From Azospirillum oleiclasticum (GTDB taxonomy: Bacteria > Pseudomonadota > Alphaproteobacteria > Azospirillales > Azospirillaceae), in the NCBI RefSeq assembly GCF_013423485.1, contig NZ_JABFFR010000009.1, positions 62,001-126,000 of the forward strand: a DNA stretch of 64,000 nucleotides. The letters run 5' to 3'. The notes under the pieces are model-generated. The model was given only the letters and a program-made list of their open reading frames with translations. It made no database searches and was not told the DNA's origin. This document shows, in pieces, positions 58,429-64,000 of the stretch. A program made the translations under genes and the position numbers. Each line of letters starts with the position of its first letter. The stretch's first letter is position 1.

Positions 58429-60520
58429 GAGTCTTCTCCACGTCTTCGGTCAACACCACCTCGCCGTCGACGGTCAGCTGAACCAGCCATCCGTCGGGAA
58501 TGAGGTTACTACGGTGGATGCTGATGATCGTCTCGAGCCGCTGGCACGTGCGCTCGTGACGCTCAAGCCAAGCATCCGCACCGTAGGTTTCCTGATCGCG
58601 TTCAGCGCGCGCCATCTCGACCAGCCAACGATGCTCTTCCAGCTGCCTCTCGGCCTCCGCCCTGTGGTCAGCCCTGCCCTTGCAGATCAGGTGCTCGGAG
58701 CAGTGAACATGTTCTTCATGGTGAGGGCACGGCGACACAGACCAGTCGTGAATGCACAGCCCAAGCTCAGTGAAGAGCGCCGCAGCGCCGAAGGTCGCGG
58801 TTTTGAAATTGTCCCTGCGCACCGGGTCGTTAATGCGCTTCACCTGATCGGCAGCCGGTCCGATGACTTGGCCCTTCTCCAACTTGTCCAGCACGTCCCG
58901 GGCCATCTTCCGACCAGAAACATGGTTATAGGAGGAGTTGTGAGTGATCTTGGCGCGCCCAGCATAAAGGGCACGCTCCATCTCACCCAAACCGCCCTCG
59001 GCCATCATGGTATCCATGAGATGACGGAACTGATGGGAGTTCGCCTTCAGAGGCTTCCCGTCACTTCCTTTCAGTCCATATCTTTCAAATACGCTTTTCT
59101 GCATCCCATCGTGGCGGCCTGCTAGAAAATCTCTAATTTTCCCATAATCCACATTCATCACGTTAAAAAAAACGATGCCATCTTCGGCTTTCGTCCTGAA
59201 AAATTTGACCGGCACCACAATCAATGCACCATCCAGGTAAAGATTACCAACCCCGTCTGGAAGCAAGTTCCTCTCGTGATTCGATTTGAGGACCAACCCT
59301 CTAACCAAGTCCGCCTTCAATACGTACTCAGGAAGCCCATTCTTTTTTCTTGTCGGATGAGGAAGCGCGTGAATCGGCACCCCAAGAGCCTTCAAAGCAT
59401 GCCTAGCCTGTTGTTTTACAACGCACTCGGCGGCCCCTCTGTTGGCGGCAGCCACCCGCAGCAAGCGGGCGACGTCCATCAGGTCAATCCGGGTGTCGTC
59501 TGGCATGGAATCCCACGGCTCGCCCAACCGGGTGCGCCCCGGGTTGGACCGCATGTACTGCGCCAGTTCAGCAAAGGGCTGCGTGACCCTCAGCAGTTCG
59601 GCGATCGCCCGCCGCACAATAGACCGGTACTGCCTCGGGAACGTCTTCATCCCCGTCACCGTATGGCCACCTTTCGCGGGCCAATACCGCAAGTTGACAT
59701 CCACCTCAGGCGCCCCATTAGAATCGAGAACCGCTTCACCGTGCTCATCAAGCTCGGGCGTCTCGACGAGCGTATCCCGCGGTAGCGACAGAACCTCCGT
59801 GATCCGGAACCCACCAAGAACTATCAGGTCGATGATGCGCATGCACACGAGATCGCGGATCGGCAAGTCAGTCCGGCTGGACAGATGGCCAAGCGCAGCG
59901 ATGACGTCGTTGGTCGGCAACTTGGCCCTACGAATTTCCTCGAAATCATCTCCCACCTTGGCGCGCCTTGCGCCTGCCCCTTCTTCAAAACGAATAGTCT
60001 TTTTCCATTGAAAAATTACTACTGTCAGTCGTTTGCCGTAGATTGTACTCGCAATCATTTCCAGAACACCGGCCGTGTTCCCTCGGCCATGACCAGTCCG
60101 CTCCTTATCGATCAACTTTTCGGCCTCGGTGAAATGGGCCGCAAGCAGGTCAGCAACGTTGATTTTCGACCCCGCCGCCCGACACAGATACCCCAGCGCG
60201 TCGACGATCCTGTTGAGCGCTACCCGGTCAACCCCGCCTCCTGAATCCGATATGCACTTGCTCACGAAAGCTCGGACGTAGTCGAAAAAATTCGGCGGAA
60301 ACGGGCTCTCGCCCCTGTGAGTGGACGATCGTGACTTCACCACATCGAACCAGACGGTCGTGTTCCGCTTGACCCTGCTGTTCTTGCCAACATAAGGCCA
60401 CCCCGGAGCATCCCAATGTTGCCCACGCTCGGCGGTCAGCTTCTTTTGTTGAGCAATGAAGCGATCAAGGTTTTCCTTGGCGCTTCGCTCCTTAGCCGTT
60501 GGGAGCCGTTTTGCGGTCAT
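58415..60520 (-). CDS. Tyrosine recombinase, third of the trio (TnpB-like)
   Basis: 701 residues. Catalytic parts: GGFRITEVLSLPRD (Arg I), NSHQFRHLMDTMMAEGG (HxxR) and THNSSYNHVSG with a candidate nucleophile Tyr. An N-terminal SAM-like core-binding region precedes, and a Cys/His-rich tail (CIHDWSVSPCPHHEEHVHC) and coiled coil follow. It is long for an integrase, like TnpB of Tn554-type elements. The start overlaps the previous stop by 4 bases. The phrase YGLKGSDGKPLK recurs in similar form in the second recombinase. Confidence 0.85.
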   Translation of the reverse strand: MTAKRLPTAKERSAKENLDRFIAQQKKLTAERGQHWDAPGWPYVGKNSRVKRNTTVWFDVVKSRSSTHRGESPFPPNFFDYVRAFVSKCISDSGGGVDRVALNRIVDALGYLCRAAGSKINVADLLAAHFTEAEKLIDKERTGHGRGNTAGVLEMIASTIYGKRLTVVIFQWKKTIRFEEGAGARRAKVGDDFEEIRRAKLPTNDVIAALGHLSSRTDLPIRDLVCMRIIDLIVLGGFRITEVLSLPRDTLVETPELDEHGEAVLDSNGAPEVDVNLRYWPAKGGHTVTGMKTFPRQYRSIVRRAIAELLRVTQPFAELAQYMRSNPGRTRLGEPWDSMPDDTRIDLMDVARLLRVAAANRGAAECVVKQQARHALKALGVPIHALPHPTRKKNGLPEYVLKADLVRGLVLKSNHERNLLPDGVGNLYLDGALIVVPVKFFRTKAEDGIVFFNVMNVDYGKIRDFLAGRHDGMQKSVFERYGLKGSDGKPLKANSHQFRHLMDTMMAEGGLGEMERALYAGRAKITHNSSYNHVSGRKMARDVLDKLEKGQVIGPAADQVKRINDPVRRDNFKTATFGAAALFTELGLCIHDWSVSPCPHHEEHVHCSEHLICKGRADHRAEAERQLEEHRWLVEMARAERDQETYGADAWLERHERTCQRLETIISIHRSNLIPDGWLVQLTVDGEVVLTEDVEKTLEAE

Positions 60521-62103
60521 TCCGCTCCCCGCGAAGTCTCGGCCGCCCTCATAGCCTCGCAGGCGCGTACCGTCTGGGCGCAGGCAATGATCACATCGTC
60601 CAGGAGCTTGATGATGGTCGGCGCCATCCCAGCTTCTTCCTTCATCGCCCGTTCCTCGAGGAGGCTGTCGAGAACCCGTTCATGAGGGGCATCCAGCCAA
60701 GGCCTGAACAGGCGGCACGGGTAGCAAGCCTTGGGCATGGCAAGAGCACAGTGGTCGAAGGTCCCGCAGCTGCCGATCTGGCTGAGCGTCTTCTCCGTGT
60801 GATGAGGCCAAGTGATCGGCGGCTTGACGTCGTCGCCCTTGGGTGCGTCCTCACGGCGGATCACTTGGCCCAGAAAGAGTTGGCTGATCGCCGCCAACTC
60901 CAAGGCCATTTTCTTTTCCATCCTTCGGGCAAGCATCTCCCGGCCGTTAAAGTACACCATGACATGGTGCGTCGAGCTGTGATCCAATGCCTCGGCAACC
61001 TCGATCGGGGCGGCGCCGAGGCTGACCAGCCGAGTGGCGTAGCTGTACCTCAGCCGCCGGAAAGTCAGACACAACGGTTTCTTGTCACTTCCCTTCAGGC
61101 CAAAGGCAGTAACTATGCTGCCCAAGATCCTGTTGAATACAACCTGCGTCAAACGGTACGTTTCCTGCCGAAACGCTCCATCAGCGACGAGATCGGTGTA
61201 AACACCGCGGAACAGGGGCCGGTGGAATTCATCATCATTCCAACGCGGGTCGGCGGCGATAGCTTTGGCGTTTGCGGCGATCAATTCCTGAATCACTGCA
61301 CCGATCCTCGGGTCGAGAGCGCGAACCTTCCATTGCTCCCGCGGGACTTCTACTCGTTTCTTTAGCCGTGGAACGCGCAAGAAATGGCTCACGGACCCGT
61401 CGCTAAGTGATTCCGTGTAGTAGTCTTCCTCGTTCAGAAGTTGCAAATGACGTCCATACAAGCCGAACGACATCGCAAGGAGGCCCACGACGACGTCACG
61501 CACAGGAATGGAGCGTTGCCCGGGGAGTGTCTGGGCCCGCAAGGCGTTGGACAGGGCCAAGAACTCGTGCTCCCTCAGCGGCCCGTGCTTCGGGTCGTTC
61601 CGCAGCACCGCCTCGTTCGCTGCGAAGGTCCCGAAGACCTTGTCCTCCAACGCCGTCGCGACATCAGGATCAAACCCATCAAATCCTGCGTCGGCCGCCC
61701 AGATGTAGAACCGACGTTGGCTGAGCACGATGTCGTTGGTGTATCGCTTGCTGTAGCCGCGCGCCTTACATACCTTCTCGAGGTCGGTGAAGAACTCCTC
61801 TCCCAGGCTACCGGTATCGAGACAGTGCTGATCCTCCCGGATCGGGCATTGAACAACGGCGGCTTCAAGGCGCCCGAACTCGCTCCCCACCGACCGCGCA
61901 GCGGCTGTTCTGATGAGGTGCCGAGCGAACTCACGACAGGCTCTCACGTAAAATTCGGGAGCCGACGAAAAGCTATCCCAATCGATCCTTTCTGTCGGCG
62001 ATATGCGCCAGATGGAAGAACTCGTGTCGACGGGATGCTTAGAAAGGCTTACAATAACACCTGTCGATTCGGCCGCCTCAACTTGGAGCGTTCGCGCACG
62101 CAT
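60517..62103 (-). CDS. Tyrosine recombinase, second of the trio
   Basis: 528 residues. GLYGRHLQLLNEEDY gives the first Arg. LTFRRLRYSYATRLVSLGAAP and VAEALDHSSTHHVMVYFN give the second Arg, His and Tyr of the catalytic set. A zinc-like CGTFDHCALAMPKACYPCRLF cluster follows near residue 460, as in several trio recombinases. It is 37 bases after the first recombinase gene and overlaps the third by ATGA. Confidence 0.85.
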   Translation of the reverse strand: MRARTLQVEAAESTGVIVSLSKHPVDTSSSIWRISPTERIDWDSFSSAPEFYVRACREFARHLIRTAAARSVGSEFGRLEAAVVQCPIREDQHCLDTGSLGEEFFTDLEKVCKARGYSKRYTNDIVLSQRRFYIWAADAGFDGFDPDVATALEDKVFGTFAANEAVLRNDPKHGPLREHEFLALSNALRAQTLPGQRSIPVRDVVVGLLAMSFGLYGRHLQLLNEEDYYTESLSDGSVSHFLRVPRLKKRVEVPREQWKVRALDPRIGAVIQELIAANAKAIAADPRWNDDEFHRPLFRGVYTDLVADGAFRQETYRLTQVVFNRILGSIVTAFGLKGSDKKPLCLTFRRLRYSYATRLVSLGAAPIEVAEALDHSSTHHVMVYFNGREMLARRMEKKMALELAAISQLFLGQVIRREDAPKGDDVKPPITWPHHTEKTLSQIGSCGTFDHCALAMPKACYPCRLFRPWLDAPHERVLDSLLEERAMKEEAGMAPTIIKLLDDVIIACAQTVRACEAMRAAETSRGAE

Positions 62104-62140
62104 TACAGGTCATCCTTGCCAAGGATTTGCGCCTGAAGAG

Positions 62141-63349
62141 TCAGCGATTTCTTGTTGCCAATTGAATGATGATGGCGCGCGCATATTTTTCCGGTTGCGT
62201 CGACCGATCACTCCACCCGTTCATGTAGATTTGCTGGTCACGGCTATCCCGGTTGTGCTGAAGACGCTCCCGTGGTGGCAGGTGCTGTACCTCTCTGTCC
62301 ACTGCCTCGACCCACCGGCAGTTCCAGTCATGACGCAAGAAATGCGTGCTCAAGTTTGACGGCAGACTTGGATGCGCCGCTCTTAGAGTATCGAATATTG
62401 ACGAGATACCATGAGCCGTGAGGGGGTCGCCGTCATCATTCACGAAAACAAACGGCGTCTTGGCCGCCCTGGGGAACTGCTCCCTGTTCCTCCGGTGAAC
62501 CATGATCCATTCATAAATGGCGCCCCTCACCTTATCGGTGAACATGAGGACTCGCGCACGGGTCTTTGCAGCGGGGGCCCGGGTACGCTTGTCTGCTTCG
62601 TTGTCGTGGCGGCGGTGAACGGTCAACGACCCCGGCGCTCCGCTGAAGTCGAGGTCGGCCGCCTTGAGGCCGAGCAGTTCTCCCGCCCGAAGGGGAAGAT
62701 GGTACGCGGTGAGCAGGTAGGCGTAGTTCCGATGCTGGAGGTCCTCGCGGAAAGGATTTTCAGGGCTGCCCGGCACGATCGCCCGAAGGAAAAGCTCACG
62801 CTGAGCAGGCGTCATCATTTTCGTCTCGCCGGGGTTTTCCTCGGCAACAGATGATTCACGTTTTGGACCGATGGCCTTCGCGGCCCGAAGAAATGCCGCT
62901 TTGCCCTCCAGCGCGACCCGCCGGTTATTGTCGTTGGTGATCCGGTCAATGACCGGGGCGATAATCCATTCGACGTACCTGATGAATGCCCAGAACCGTT
63001 GCGCCGCGGTCGTGCGGTTGACGACCTCGGTACGTCTGCCGCGGCGCATGAAGTCGTGCAAGACGCCCAGTTCCGCTGACGTCAGCATCGTCCCTCGGAC
63101 AGCGCGTCGCACGAGGTTGATGTCCCTGGCTTCGCAGAACATCATTCCAAGGGCAATGCCGCGCAACGCGAGTTCAATGGAATTCGGCACGAGGCGCGAA
63201 CGCAGCGCAGTCAGCGTGTACCGGGTGACCAACGGGTCCGGCGGCGAAAAGCGATCGCCCCAACACAGAAGCGGCAGGCGCTCACCGGCGGCGTCGCCGG
63301 TCGACATGACGCACCAACGGATGCTGAACGGCGGAGCAGACGCTGCCAT
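62141..63349 (-). CDS. Tyrosine recombinase, first of the trio (nearest the right end)
   Basis: 402 residues. HLPLRAGELLGLKAADLDF (Arg I), THFLRHDWNCRW (HxxR) and NGWSDRSTQPEKYAR (Trp in place of the second His, and the Tyr) form a plausible active site. ATG 63349 is chosen with AGGAG close before it; a TTG 33 bases upstream and ATG 63307 are alternatives. It is the first gene of the six-gene operon and lies 168 bases from the right attachment site, so its promoter is in that gap. Confidence 0.85.
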   Translation of the reverse strand: MAASAPPFSIRWCVMSTGDAAGERLPLLCWGDRFSPPDPLVTRYTLTALRSRLVPNSIELALRGIALGMMFCEARDINLVRRAVRGTMLTSAELGVLHDFMRRGRRTEVVNRTTAAQRFWAFIRYVEWIIAPVIDRITNDNNRRVALEGKAAFLRAAKAIGPKRESSVAEENPGETKMMTPAQRELFLRAIVPGSPENPFREDLQHRNYAYLLTAYHLPLRAGELLGLKAADLDFSGAPGSLTVHRRHDNEADKRTRAPAAKTRARVLMFTDKVRGAIYEWIMVHRRNREQFPRAAKTPFVFVNDDGDPLTAHGISSIFDTLRAAHPSLPSNLSTHFLRHDWNCRWVEAVDREVQHLPPRERLQHNRDSRDQQIYMNGWSDRSTQPEKYARAIIIQLATRNR

Positions 63350-63483
63350 GGCTCCTCGCGAACGAAACAAGAACGTCCGCAATCATATACATTCTGAAGC
63401 CAGGCTATACAACGCACCAAAAAGGCACAACCACTAAAGATGTGGCAGAAACGTTACCGCGCTGATTTTTATTGCTGTTTTGC

Positions 63484-63525
63484 GTTCCGTATACAAAAAC
63501 CGGAACAGGCGACAAACTGCCCCGT
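63484..63525. other. Right attachment site (core, inner arm and extra inverted repeat)
   Basis: Core TGCCCCGT at 63518-63525 and inner arm AGGCGACA at 63507-63514, inverse of TGTCGCCT at the left end. Further in, GTTCCG (63484-63489) and CGGAAC (63501-63506) are inverted with 11 bases between, a likely recombinase-binding pair. The gap to the first recombinase gene (63,350-63,483) is AT-rich and must hold its promoter. Confidence 0.8.
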
Positions 63526-64000
63526 CTCGTGCAGCACGCCCATGAGCGATGAGGTGAAGTCCGCCTCGTCGTAACGCGTGGTGATGCGCACGTCGCCGGT
63601 GGCGCCGCCGCAGAAGGGGTGCAGGGACACGTCGAGCCGGCCGCGGGCGAAATCGAACCCGGCCTGCCGCATCAGCGTCTCGCCCAGCGCCTTCTGCCGG
63701 TCCACCGGAAAGGGGCCGGAGGGTGCAACGGGCGCCGGGTCGGCCGCCTGCCGGTCGATGACCCGCCGGATCAGGTCCGGCAGGTCGGCGGCGAGCGCAT
63801 CGAACACGGTGTCGATGCGCTCGCCGCGGGCGCCGGGGTCGTACTGGTCGAGCAGCGCGTCGTAGGGGGTCAGACCGAAGGCCGCCGCCTTGGCCGCCGC
63901 CGTCTCCCGCGTCAACCGCAGCACCTCCGCCAGCGACGGCAGCAGGGCGGCGAAGTCGCTGTCGGCGCGCGCGGTGCGCCACACCATCTCGCAGCGGGTG
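63526..64000 (-). pseudogene. M32 carboxypeptidase, N-terminal part, cut off by the element (start outside window)
   Basis: The frame reads MVWRTARADSDFAALLPSL, LTPYDALLDQYDPGARG, LDVSLHPFCGGATGDVRITTRYDE and SSLMGVLHETG, the usual order of the M32 (Taq) family before the zinc motif. After HETG the reading continues into the element as QFVACSGFCIRNAKQQ and stops at 63469, so the HExxH second His is lost and the C-terminal half is missing. The rest of the gene's start lies beyond 64,000. Confidence 0.9.

Larger units (their letters stand above)
28655..63525. mobile_element. 34.9-kb integrated element carrying a tyrosine-recombinase trio and defence-like cargo
   Basis: The boundaries are read from the split M32 carboxypeptidase gene. 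Removing everything between the two copies of TGCCCCGT (28655-28662 and 63518-63525) and keeping one copy restores the frame VLHETGHALYEQG exactly. Three tyrosine-recombinase genes lie at the right end. No tRNA gene, phage structural gene or conjugation gene is seen. Cargo is at 28.9-57.5 kb. The layout recalls Tn554-type TnpABC elements, RIT trios and the Gamma-Mobile-Trio elements, but the two extra coiled-coil genes and the helicase distinguish it. GC content is uneven and in places much lower than the flanks. Confidence 0.9.

Noticed and set aside
28655..63525. The 8-bp direct repeat read as a DDE-transposase target duplication
   Set aside because: No DDE transposase is intact in the element, and the inverted arms plus three tyrosine recombinases fit a crossover core better.
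28655..63525. Prophage or conjugative element
   Set aside because: No capsid, tail, terminase, relaxase or mating-pair genes were seen.
1..64000. CRISPR arrays, rRNA, tRNA genes
   Set aside because: No regularly spaced short repeats and no tRNA or rRNA-like stretches were noticed on either strand.

Overview
The window is high-GC DNA of an alphaproteobacterium, most likely Azospirillum or a close relative in the Rhodospirillales. This is inferred from the gene order tsaE-amgK-murU-addB-addA-trxA, from the very GC-rich codon use, and from the tandem TPR gene at the left edge. It falls into two parts: ordinary chromosome (1-28,654 and 63,526-64,000) and a 34.9-kb integrated element (28,655-63,525).

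Chromosome. From the left there is the end of a TPR protein, two palindromic repeats, a ferredoxin-NADP reductase, and a tightly overlapping operon tsaE-amgK-murU-addB (tRNA modification, peptidoglycan recycling, DNA break repair). A GGDEF-EAL gene on the opposite strand separates addB from addA, and trxA follows addA. Next come a cyclic-nucleotide-binding histidine kinase, a low-molecular-weight phosphatase, a sirtuin, a uracil-DNA-glycosylase-like gene, a GMC oxidoreductase with its small Tat-type partner, a toxin-antitoxin pair, a zincin, phhB, an overlapping modD-corA-folD-DUF167-yggT cluster, a hemerythrin and two unrecognised or poorly known genes.

The junction. An M32 carboxypeptidase gene is cut in two. 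Its C-terminal part lies at 27,961-28,654 and its N-terminal part at 63,526-64,000 and beyond. The break falls inside the HETGH zinc motif. An 8-bp sequence (TGCCCCGT) is present at both ends, and directly inside it lie 8-bp inverted arms (TGTCGCCT / AGGCGACA). Joining the two ends gives a symmetric site AGGCGACA-N12-TGTCGCCT, as expected of a circular form made by tyrosine recombinases.

The element. Its right end holds three consecutive tyrosine-recombinase genes, two small coiled-coil genes and a RecD2-like helicase in what looks like one operon. The rest is mostly defence-like cargo. (1) An operon of a QueC-like enzyme, a PfkB kinase-nucleoside deoxyribosyltransferase fusion, a small protein with an N-terminal Met-Gly-Gly tail and an OGG-like glycosylase, with a divergent HTH regulator. 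(2) A soluble FtsH-like AAA+ protease with two small partners. (3) A Lamassu/ABC-three-component system with a Cap4-type nuclease. (4) A DUF4258 protein, two unrecognised proteins and a small HNH protein. (5) A HEPN protein. (6) A 1,673-residue SF1 helicase with a Vsr-like nuclease and a GreA-like C-terminus, followed by a DUF4236-SH3 membrane protein. (7) A two-zinc-ribbon HNH protein. (8) An Rpn-type nuclease. Broken pieces of a sigma-54 activator, an IS110 transposase and an unknown gene show older turnover.

The best candidate for an undescribed system is the QueC-like operon. It has the enzyme types of type IV CBASS and Qat systems but no visible CD-NTase or Qat ATPase, and it has a small protein that looks like a substrate for N-terminal glycine conjugation.
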